Source: Clostridia bacterium
GTDB taxonomy: Bacteria; Bacillota; Clostridia; Christensenellales; UBA1242
Direction: 5' to 3'
DNA: 13,158 nt
Assembly (NCBI GenBank): GCA_017539765.1
Contig: JAFYCH010000079.1
Location: forward strand, 1 to 13,158
The notes beneath the pieces are model-generated. The model saw nothing but the letters and a program-made list of their open reading frames with translations, was not told where the DNA came from and did not search any database. Positions 6,557-13,158 of this stretch are shown piece after piece. How positions within the stretch are numbered: the first letter of the stretch is position 1; each line of letters opens with the position of its first letter. A program made the position numbers and the translations under genes.

Positions 6557-9253
6557 ATGGGATTATTTTCTTGGCTTTTTGCAAGTGACAATGCAAGAAG
6601 CATCAAAAAACTAAAAAAGATTGCAGACCTTGTTGTTGAAAGGGAAGAAAAGTATCAACAAATGTCTGACGAAGAACTTAAAGAGCAAACGAATATTCTT
6701 AAGCAGGAATTGAAGGACGGCAAGACACTTGACGATATTTTGCCAGACGCTTATGCTGCTGTAAGAGAAGCAAGTGCCAGAGTTCTTAAAATGAAACACT
6801 ACTATGTTCAAATCATTGGTGGCATTGCACTTCATCAAGGACGTATTGCCGAAATGAAAACTGGAGAAGGTAAAACTTTGGTTGAAACTTTGCCAGCATA
6901 TTTGAACGCACTTTCAGAAAAGGGTGTTCACATTGTAACCGTCAACGAATATCTTGCAAAGCGTGATAGTGAGTGGATGGGCAAAGTGTTTGAGTTTATG
7001 GGACTAAAAGTTGGCATAACTCTTTCTGGCGAAAACCAAGAGCAAAAAAGAAATGCTTACCTTGCAGATATCACATACGGAACAAACAGTGAGTTTGGTT
7101 TTGATTATTTGCGTGACAATATGTGTGTAAGCCTAAAACAAAAAGTTCAACGTGGTCACAATTTTGCCATTGTGGACGAAGTAGATAGCGTTTTGATTGA
7201 TTAAGCCAGAACACCACTTATTATTTCTGGTGGAAAAGGTTTCAAAAATACTCAAGGCTACACAAAGGCAAGAGATTTTGTTGCAACACTCAAAAAAGAC
7301 AAGGACGTAGAAATTGACGAAGAAAAAAGACAAGTTCGTCTTACAGATATTGGTATTGCCAAAGCAGAAAGATATTATGGCGTAGAAAACATTTCTGATG
7401 CTGACAATATGGAGCAAGACCACTATATCAACAATGCGTTAAAGGCAAGATTTTTGTTTGAAAAGGACAAAAATTATATCGTTGATGGTGGAGAAGTCTT
7501 GATTGTTGATGAGTTTACAGGTCGTATTATGGCCGGCAGAAGATATAGTGATGGTATTCACGAAGCACTCGAAGCAAAAGAATATGTAGAAATCCACGAC
7601 GAAAACATCACAGTTGCAACAATCACATATCAAAACTACTTCCGTCTTTACAAAAAACTTAGTGGTATGACTGGAACTGCAAAGACAGAAGAAACAGAAT
7701 TTAACAAAATTTATAGACTTGACGTTGTTCAAATTCCAACCAACAAGCCAGTTATAAGAATTGATTATCCAGACATTGTTTATGCAAACGAAAAAGCAAA
7801 GTTTGCAGGCATTGCTGCAGAAGTAAAAAAACATCACGATGCAGGTCAACCAGTTTTGATTGGTACTGTTACGGTAGAAAAGAGTGAAGAACTCAGCAAA
7901 CTTCTTAAAAAAGAAAAAATTAAACACGTTGTTTTAAATGCTAAAAATCACGAAATGGAAAGTGCCATTGTCGCTCAGGCAGGAAAGGTTGGAGCAGTTA
8001 CAATTGCAACCAATATGGCAGGTCGTGGTACCGATATTTTGCTTGGTGGAAATCCAGAATTCCTTGCAAAAAACAAAATGAAGCAAGAAGGCTTTGAAGA
8101 ATATCAACTTGTGGGTGCAACAAGTTTTGCTCCAACAGATGATGAAAAGATTATCGAAGCAAAAAATAGATATAACGAACTTTATGCAGAGTTCAAAAAA
8201 GAAACCGATGCCGAAAAAGAGCAGGTTATTGCTCTTGGCGGACTTTGCATTATTGGTACAGAGCGTCACGAGTCGAGACGTATTGACAATCAGCTTCGTG
8301 GCCGTGCCGGTCGTCAAGGTGATCCAGGAGAAAGCGTATTTTATATTTCTCTTGAAGACAATTTGGCAAGAGTGTTTGGTGGTGAAAGATTAAAAAATAT
8401 TGTTTCTATGTTCAAAATGCCAGAAGATGAGCCACTTTTCCAACTTAAACTTATTTCTAAACAAATTGAAAATGCACAAAAGAGAGTCGAGGGCGCAAAC
8501 TTTGCAAGCAGAAGAACACTTCTTCAAATGGACGACGTTTTAAATACTCAAAGAACCATTATGTATGGCGAAAGAGACAGAGTTTTGGAAGGCGCAAATG
8601 TTCATGATGAAGTTATGGACATGGTAAGCGAACTTGTTTCAAATACAGTGCATGGAGAAATTAGTGACGAAAAAGCATTCTTTGAATGGGATTTAGATGC
8701 ACTCAACAAAGCACTTGAAGATAATATTTTTGAGCGTGGAACAAACTTTATCACAAAAGAACTTGTTGAAGAAAAAGGTACTGAAGATGTTGTAAATATG
8801 GTCTATGAAAGAATAGAAACTGACATAGAAGCCAAAAAGAAAGCCGTCAACGATATGATTCCAGGTGGCTTTGACCAAGCAGAAAGAAATATTTTGCTTA
8901 AACAGGTTGATGCTGCGTGGGTAGAGCATATTGACGCAATGCAAATTCTTAAAAAAGAAATTTTGACACGTACAGACCCAGTTACAACTTACAAGCAAGA
9001 AGGCTTTGATATGTTTGAAAACATGAGAAACCTTATCAGAGAAAACACAGCAAAGTTTATTATCAAAGTACGTTTCAAAATTAACATAGAAGAGGTTGAA
9101 AAGCCAAAAAATATGAATATTGTTGCAAATGCAACTCCTGTTGAAAATGCAAGCAAAACTGTAAAAAATACAAACAGGAAGATTGGTAGAAACGAAAAAT
9201 GTCCTTGTGGCAGTGGTAAAAAATATAAAGACTGCTGCGGAAAGAATGAATAA
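6557..9253 (+). CDS. secA: SecA preprotein translocase ATPase, interrupted by an in-frame TAA at codon 216
   Basis: The frame spans 898 sense positions, normal for a clostridial SecA, and encodes the ATPase motor that drives preproteins through SecYEG. Start ATG 6557 is chosen because CGGAG lies six bases upstream and MGLFSWLF fits the family N-terminus. Visible motifs are Walker A MKTGEGKT (100-107), the NEYLAKRD block, Walker B with DEVDSVLID (207-215), VDEFTGRIM, the GMTGTAKTE motif, [10 protein letters not shown], the [11 protein letters not shown] arginine-finger motif, and a C-terminal SEC-C zinc motif C882-x-C884-x8-C893-C894. Codon 216, expected to be Glu (DEARTPL), is TAA (7202-7204). 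[10 protein letters not shown] continues in the same frame without any other lesion. As written, translation gives a 215-residue fragment ending just after Walker B, plus an untranslated or re-initiated remainder. SecA is essential, so a sequencing error, a subpopulation variant or readthrough are all possible. Another complete secA elsewhere in the genome cannot be excluded. Confidence 0.93.
7202..7204 (+). other. secA: In-frame TAA replacing a conserved Glu codon of secA
   Basis: The context is GTT TTG ATT GAT TAA GCC AGA ACA CCA. A single G-to-T change from GAA would create it. TAA is used as a normal stop by the left-edge gene, the PAP2, CvpA-like and GT80-like genes, prfB and the secA 3' end, so codon reassignment is not supported. 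No ATG with a ribosome binding site lies just downstream; the next in-frame ATG is at 7409. Confidence 0.9.
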
Positions 9254-9262
9254 GGAGCAATC

Positions 9263-10951
9263 ATGAGAAGTAAAAAACTTATTGTGCTTTATATTGTATT
9301 AGGAATTGCTGCAGTGATTGGTTTGACAATTATAATATTAACTTCAACCGTCTGGAAAACAGGTTTAAATGTTGAAGCATCCCAAATTGGTGATTCTCAA
9401 AATGTAATTGTCAATTGGGAGACAAGCAAACCAGTCGATAGTGTAACAATTCAAGTTGAGCACGGACATACTGTTGTGTATTCGACAACATTGTATAATC
9501 CAAATGACATTTTAAAAGGTTCTCACACGGTGCCAGTTTATTATGGTAGACAGCAAGTTAGTGTAATTGTAAAAAAAGCACTTTTCAGAAAAACTATTAC
9601 AAAATTGGTTGATGTTTATGCAGATGAATACAACATAGCACCAATAACAGCAACATTTCCTGTTGCACAATTCACACTTTCACTTGACAGTATAACTCAA
9701 AGCGGAACAATCCCAACATTTGTTTGGTTTAAAAGAAGTGCAGCGTGGGATTATTCAAAAATGCCAAACAATGTTTTCACTGTTCCAGTTGCATCAACTT
9801 ATGATATAACAAACAACGCAAATCAATCAAAAATATATTCAAAGACAAGTGCATGGATAAAAGAACTTTACACAATAAATAATGCTTCAAAATTCCATTT
9901 GTATTATAATGATTATTATGCTTATGGTTGGCTTCAAGCAACTATTGCCAATGGCATACCAGAAGAAAATTACAATGTAGTATTGCTTTCTGATGGTACT
10001 GCATCATACAAATACTTTAATGAACATTATGACAATCTTAGTTATGCCACAGAATATGCACAGATGCTTGAGAAATACAACAAACTTAAACAAGAAATTG
10101 CGACAAGACAATCATATACAGAAGGTAATAGAGGCTTTTCTATTTCTGCCGATAAGATAAGAGAATATGCTTATGTTATGGCAAAAGAAGAACAAAATGT
10201 AGAATGGTGGCTTGCAAGATTTGATGGAACTCTTGCACCAAACACCAGAGATAACTCTGCAGGCGTCTATAGTCAAGTTGAAGATCTTGTAGCCGCAGAA
10301 AAAATAAAAAGAAAAGATCTTAATCAACTTTTAAATGCAATGACTGAAGAGCAAAAGCAAGCAACAAAGCAACTTTATCATTTTAGCGATGATTTGTTTG
10401 AAAAAGCAGAACATGAAAACAAAAAGATAATGGTTATTTTGGGCACTTGGGACAATCAAGAAAGCAATTTTGATGCTTATGTAAATGCAACAAAGAAATA
10501 TTATGGAAATGGTTATGTATATTATTATAAAGGACATCCATATTCTCCGACAAATTCTGTTGACGGAAAACTTAAACATTTGCAAAGACTTGGACTTATT
10601 GACATAGATTCAACAATTCCAGCAGAACTTATTTTCTATTTCAATCCAGAAGCACAAACAACAGGTTATGCTTCAACCACATTCATTTCTTTAAATGACG
10701 AACAAACGGGCGGAGTGTTTGGAACAAGAAAAGATGATTTTTCTGCTATATATAAAGATAATGTTGATTTCTTTATAACAAAAGTTTCTCAAAACAATGA
10801 GACCTTTGGAAGTTTGATTCCTAACGAAGATTGTTATTTGCTTGAATTTACAAACACAACAGATTATGAAATTGCAATTTATGACAATTTGTTAAACAAA
10901 ATTGCATATTACAAACTTGTTGATGGTGCTTATAAATCAGTAAAAAAATAA
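9263..10951 (+). CDS. Membrane-anchored GT80 (PM0188-type) sialyltransferase-like protein
   Basis: A 562-residue protein. Basic MRSKK and a hydrophobic segment (6-29) form a signal anchor, placing the rest outside. Residues about 36-120 are beta-rich and could be an Ig-like domain, as in Photobacterium GT80 sialyltransferases. The remainder resembles Pasteurella PmST1: FHLYYNDYYAYGW (211-223) with GIPEENY, SDG (243-245) at the D-D/E-G base motif, MTEEQ (360-364) matching PmST1 LTPEQ, LGTWDNQ (393-399) matching TGTTTWEGN, YKGHP (422-426) matching FKGHP with H425 as expected general acid, IPAEL (452-456), and GYASTTF (468-474) matching the GVASSLY phosphate loop. GT80 enzymes move sialic acid from CMP-sialic acid to galactosides. 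Donor and acceptor here are unknown, and an outward-facing domain would need an explanation for donor supply. AAGGAG overlaps the secA TAA, so the two are coupled. The fold call comes from remembered family sequences, not a search; another GT-B glycosyltransferase remains possible. Confidence 0.68.
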   Translation: MRSKKLIVLYIVLGIAAVIGLTIIILTSTVWKTGLNVEASQIGDSQNVIVNWETSKPVDSVTIQVEHGHTVVYSTTLYNPNDILKGSHTVPVYYGRQQVSVIVKKALFRKTITKLVDVYADEYNIAPITATFPVAQFTLSLDSITQSGTIPTFVWFKRSAAWDYSKMPNNVFTVPVASTYDITNNANQSKIYSKTSAWIKELYTINNASKFHLYYNDYYAYGWLQATIANGIPEENYNVVLLSDGTASYKYFNEHYDNLSYATEYAQMLEKYNKLKQEIATRQSYTEGNRGFSISADKIREYAYVMAKEEQNVEWWLARFDGTLAPNTRDNSAGVYSQVEDLVAAEKIKRKDLNQLLNAMTEEQKQATKQLYHFSDDLFEKAEHENKKIMVILGTWDNQESNFDAYVNATKKYYGNGYVYYYKGHPYSPTNSVDGKLKHLQRLGLIDIDSTIPAELIFYFNPEAQTTGYASTTFISLNDEQTGGVFGTRKDDFSAIYKDNVDFFITKVSQNNETFGSLIPNEDCYLLEFTNTTDYEIAIYDNLLNKIAYYKLVDGAYKSVKK

Positions 10952-10960
10952 AAAACTAGG

Positions 10961-10990
10961 AAAAAGATGGTAAAAAACCATCTTTTTTTG
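10961..10990 (+). terminator. Rho-independent terminator after the GT80-like gene
   Basis: AAAAAGATGG (10961-10970) pairs perfectly with CCATCTTTTT (10978-10987) across a seven-base TAAAAAA loop, and the T-run continues. It closes the secA/GT80-like transcription unit and separates it from prfB. Confidence 0.9.
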
Positions 10991-11019
10991 TGCAAAAATG
11001 CTATGTTTTTTCTTTTTTA

Positions 11020-11048
11020 TTTACTTAATTTTAAAATCGTAGTATAAT
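11020..11048 (+). promoter_or_regulatory. prfB promoter (leaderless geometry)
   Basis: TTTACT (11020-11025), 17 bases, then a consensus TATAAT (11043-11048). The prfB ATG follows after the six bases ATCAAT. No Shine-Dalgarno sequence is present, so the mRNA probably begins at or next to the ATG. Confidence 0.65.
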
Positions 11049-11054
11049 ATCAAT

Positions 11055-12161
11055 ATGATAGTTGACAAACAAAGACAAGCACTTTTAGGCTTAGATGACA
11101 AAATTGAAGTTATATTTAAGTGCATAAATAAAGATGAAATAAACAAAGAACTAGAAGCCCTTAAAGCAGTGCAGGAGGCTCCTAGTTTTTGGGAAGATTT
11201 AGAAAATGCTCAAAAGGTAAACAGGAAGATTAAGCATCTGGAAAATAAACTTGCGATAATCAAAAACATAGCAGACAAAAAACAATACGTGCTTGAACTT
11301 TTAGATTTGCTTGATACAACGGACGACCAAGATATGCTTTTGGAACTTGATGCTGAACTTGATGGTCTATCTAAATTTGTAGAAAACACTTTTCTTACAA
11401 CACTTCTCAGTGAAAAGTATGATGAAAACAATGCAATTTTAACAATACACAGTGGTGCAGGTGGCACGGAAAGTCAAGACTGGGCAAATATGCTTTACAG
11501 AATGTATTCTCGTTTTGCAGAAAGAAATGGTTTTGGTGTAAAGGTTATGGATATTCAAGAAGGTGATGTCGTAGGGCTTAAGTCAATTACACTTTTGGTT
11601 AGTGGAGAAAATGCTTATGGTTATTTAAAGTGCGAAAAGGGTGTTCATCGTCTTGTACGAATTTCTCCTTTTGACAGCAATGCAAGGCGTCACACTTCTT
11701 TTGCCAGCGTAGATGTTATGCCAGAAATTGAAGATGATGGTGACATTGTTATTGACGACAAAGATATAAAAATTGACACATATCGTTCAAGTGGTGCGGG
11801 CGGACAAAATGTAAACAAAACAGAAAGTGCAATTCGTATCACTCACCTTCCTACAGGAATTGTTGTAAATTGTCAAATAGAGCGCAGCCAAATGCAAAAC
11901 AAGGCAACAGCATTTCAAATGCTCAGGGCAAAACTTGCAGCCCTAAAAGCAGAGCAAGAAGAAGCGCAAAGAAAAGAAATTCAGGGTGCGCTCAAAAAAA
12001 TTGAGTGGGGCAGTCAAATCAGAAGTTATGTTTTCTGTCCTTATACTTTGGTTAAGGACCACCGAACCGACTTTGAAACTGCAAACATAAATGCAGTTAT
12101 GGACGGAGACCTACTTGACTTTATCAATTCTTATCTTACACTAAAAAATATGAACTCTTAA
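11055..12161 (+). CDS. prfB: Peptide chain release factor 2 (RF2)
   Basis: A 368-residue class I release factor, near the usual family length. It recognises UAA/UGA in the ribosomal A site and triggers hydrolysis of peptidyl-tRNA. The SPF tripeptide anticodon (S204-P205-F206), rather than the PxT of RF1, identifies RF2. The catalytic GGQ (249-251) sits in SSGAGGQNVNKTES. The N-terminal region contains APSFWEDLENAQK (42-54), the family's xxFWxDxxxAQK hallmark. The frame is continuous from ATG to TAA, with no CTT TGA C programmed +1 frameshift site near codons 20-30. The transcript seems leaderless and starts from its own promoter, after the terminator that follows the GT80-like gene. Placement soon after secA is the common Firmicutes order. 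No strong terminator is seen after it. Confidence 0.95.
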   Translation: MIVDKQRQALLGLDDKIEVIFKCINKDEINKELEALKAVQEAPSFWEDLENAQKVNRKIKHLENKLAIIKNIADKKQYVLELLDLLDTTDDQDMLLELDAELDGLSKFVENTFLTTLLSEKYDENNAILTIHSGAGGTESQDWANMLYRMYSRFAERNGFGVKVMDIQEGDVVGLKSITLLVSGENAYGYLKCEKGVHRLVRISPFDSNARRHTSFASVDVMPEIEDDGDIVIDDKDIKIDTYRSSGAGGQNVNKTESAIRITHLPTGIVVNCQIERSQMQNKATAFQMLRAKLAALKAEQEEAQRKEIQGALKKIEWGSQIRSYVFCPYTLVKDHRTDFETANINAVMDGDLLDFINSYLTLKNMNS

Positions 12162-12210
12162 AACCAAAAAAATGAGTTTTAAAAAAATCATACTAAAATT
12201 TAATTTAGTA

Positions 12211-12239
12211 TTGTAATTAACCATTTCAAGTGTTATAAT
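12211..12239 (+). promoter_or_regulatory. Promoter of the small unknown gene
   Basis: TTGTAA (12211-12216), 17-base spacer, then TATAAT (12234-12239): the best sigma-A-type promoter in the window. It yields a short leader carrying AAGGAG (12248-12253), eight bases before the ATG at 12262. Confidence 0.75.
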
Positions 12240-12261
12240 TTAAATATAAGGAGAAAATATC

Positions 12262-12774
12262 ATGTCAATGACTTTTAGGAGATATGAAGAAATTAAGAGG
12301 ATAGAAGAAGCGATGAAAAAGGATCCAAAAAATTTGCCTGAAAGAGAGAAAATATATGTATTTCCTTGTATAAGTAAGTATTTTAATGTTTATTCAGAAG
12401 CATATTTATATAAAGATTATGAAAATGCTTCGCCAGATTTTAAAAAGGCTTTAGCAAACTATGAAAATATAGTAAAGAATTTTGATTTAGATGCATATAG
12501 ATCTTATTCTGAAGGTTCTGGCGGTTCAACAACAATGATGATTGGTATAGGTGGTGCAACACTTTTTGCTAATATGCCACTAGGTGGAAGTTCAAGTGGT
12601 TCAACAAGAAGTTTAATAAAACTTTATAAAGCTGAAAAAAAACTTAGAAAACTTGAAGAGAAAGAAGGCATTAAAAGACTTAGTCCTTTGGACTATGCAA
12701 GAATTAATGCCGAATATGAAAAAAAATTGCAACAATATGTGGAAAAAAATACATCTAAAGAACTTGAAAAGTAG
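12262..12774 (+). CDS. Small protein of unknown function with a Gly/Ser-rich hydrophobic centre
   Basis: A 170-residue protein I do not recognise. Residues 1-80 are charged and probably helical, with many Tyr and Lys. Residues 84-116 form a Gly/Ser-rich segment with a short hydrophobic core, [14 protein letters not shown] (92-105), flanked by GSGGST and GGSSSGS. Residues 117-170 are very Lys/Glu-rich and likely a coiled or single long helix ([13 protein letters not shown] and onward). The hydrophobic core is short for a transmembrane helix but could insert in or touch the membrane. There is no signal peptide and only one Cys (C36). It has its own good promoter, an AAGGAG site and a terminator, so it is a real monocistronic gene. 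It uses ATA and TTA codons rather more than the neighbouring housekeeping genes, which may hint at an accessory origin. Confidence 0.8.
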   Translation: MSMTFRRYEEIKRIEEAMKKDPKNLPEREKIYVFPCISKYFNVYSEAYLYKDYENASPDFKKALANYENIVKNFDLDAYRSYSEGSGGSTTMMIGIGGATLFANMPLGGSSSGSTRSLIKLYKAEKKLRKLEEKEGIKRLSPLDYARINAEYEKKLQQYVEKNTSKELEK

Positions 12775-12793
12775 TTGAAAAACTACTTTTTTT
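12767..12793 (+). terminator. Rho-independent terminator overlapping the stop codon
   Basis: AAAAGTAGTT (12767-12776), GAAA tetraloop (12777-12780), and AACTACTTTT (12781-12790) pair perfectly and are followed by more T. The TAG stop (12772-12774) lies inside the left arm. Confidence 0.92.
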
Positions 12794-12836
12794 ATGCAAA
12801 TTTATATTTTTGCTAGCAACAAAGCGGAATAAGTTG

Positions 12837-12842
12837 TATAAT
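12837..12842 (+). promoter_or_regulatory. -10 element of tsaD (leaderless geometry)
   Basis: A consensus TATAAT is followed by six bases (GTCAGT) and then the ATG at 12849. There is no Shine-Dalgarno sequence. A weak -35, TAGCAA (12814-12819), lies 17 bases upstream. Confidence 0.55.
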
Positions 12843-12848
12843 GTCAGT

Positions 12849-13158
12849 ATGAAATACGAAGAGATAGCACAACAAAAAGTATCAGAAATTCAGCAAAAAG
12901 CAAAAGACGGCAAAGATGTTTTGGTGCTTGCGATAGAAAGTAGTTGTGACGAAACCAGCATTGCTGTTGTAAAAAATGGCAGAGAAGTGCTCAGCAATGA
13001 AATTGCAAGCCAAATTGACATTCACACAAGGTTTGGTGGAGTTGTGCCAGAAGTTGCCAGCCGAAACCATATTTTGTGCATAAATAATGTGTTAAAAAAG
13101 AGTTTAGAAACAGCAAAAGTGACGCTTGAAGATATAGATGCAATTGCAGTTACCTATG
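12849..13158 (+). CDS. tsaD: tRNA N6-threonylcarbamoyladenosine transferase TsaD (3' partial)
   Basis: The first 103 codons of TsaD (Gcp/Kae1/YgjD family), cut by the window edge. TsaD, with TsaB and TsaE, transfers the threonylcarbamoyl group to A37 of ANN-decoding tRNAs. The family signature is clear: [15 protein letters not shown] (27-41), [11 protein letters not shown], then [13 protein letters not shown]. The fold is ASKHA ATPase-like; the metal-binding histidines further on are outside the window. About 24 residues precede the usual N-terminus; they are charged and helical. The ATG is supported by a TATAAT box six bases upstream. A GTG within the GTTTTGGTG run (near 12924) would give the conventional family length but has no clear ribosome binding site. 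Confidence 0.93.
   Translation, partial: MKYEEIAQQKVSEIQQKAKDGKDVLVLAIESSCDETSIAVVKNGREVLSNEIASQIDIHTRFGGVVPEVASRNHILCINNVLKKSLETAKVTLEDIDAIAVTY

Noticed and set aside
7202..7204. Stop-codon reassignment (TAA read as Glu or Gln)
   Set aside because: TAA terminates most of the other genes here at natural ends, several followed directly by terminators, and RF2, which reads UAA, is encoded in the same window.
7934..8317. 127-codon minus-strand frame inside secA
   Set aside because: Antisense shadow of conserved SecA motifs, with Cys/Phe-rich translation typical of reversed coding sequence.
7409..9253. A separate functional SecA C-terminal gene starting at ATG 7409
   Set aside because: No ribosome binding site or promoter precedes it, and it would lack the first ATPase half. 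The 68 codons between 7205 and 7408 still encode good SecA sequence ([10 protein letters not shown] and onward), which fits one interrupted gene better.
12146..12183. Terminator after prfB
   Set aside because: Only a five-base GAACTC/GAGTT-type pairing with a long loop can be drawn, too weak to call.

Overview
The window looks like a piece of a low-GC Bacillota chromosome (Clostridia-like, probably an uncultured gut or host-associated lineage). The evidence is the strongly AT-rich sequence, A-rich coding strands, heavy use of CTT for leucine, purine-rich AAGGAG ribosome binding sites, and the partly conserved Firmicutes order comFC - secA - prfB. No species can be named from the sequence alone.

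Layout. Positions 3-200 hold the C-terminal end of an unrecognised plus-strand gene, closed by a hairpin terminator. Positions 230-634 lie between two converging gene ends and contain no gene. They hold a dense cluster of DnaA boxes (five exact matches to TTATNCACA and several one-mismatch copies) around a very AT-rich stretch, so this is a candidate replication origin or other DnaA-binding locus. A minus-strand PAP2 phosphatase follows (635-1315). Every gene after it is on the plus strand: a 1194-residue membrane-anchored CvpA-like repeat protein (1453-5037), a SAM-dependent O-methyltransferase (5125-5724), a ComFC-type phosphoribosyltransferase (5721-6470), secA (6557-9253), a membrane-anchored GT80 sialyltransferase-like protein (9263-10951), prfB/RF2 (11055-12161), a small unknown protein (12262-12774), and the first 103 codons of tsaD (12849 to the window end).

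Main oddities. The secA frame carries an in-frame TAA exactly where the nearly invariant Glu of [15 protein letters not shown] should be; the rest of the gene is intact and in the same frame. A GT80-like glycosyltransferase with an N-terminal anchor and probable Ig-like domain sits between secA and prfB, and hpf, usually found between comFC and secA, is absent. Four genes (PAP2, O-methyltransferase, prfB, tsaD) have a -10 hexamer exactly six bases before the ATG and no Shine-Dalgarno sequence, which predicts leaderless mRNAs; other genes in the window have ordinary AAGGAG-type sites.

How the genes relate. The O-methyltransferase and comFC overlap by four bases and are co-translated. secA and the GT80-like gene are 9 bases apart, with the second gene's ribosome binding site overlapping the secA stop. 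prfB, the small unknown gene and tsaD each appear to have their own promoter. The housekeeping content is protein export, translation termination and tRNA modification. The GT80-like and CvpA-like proteins are the accessory cell-envelope components.
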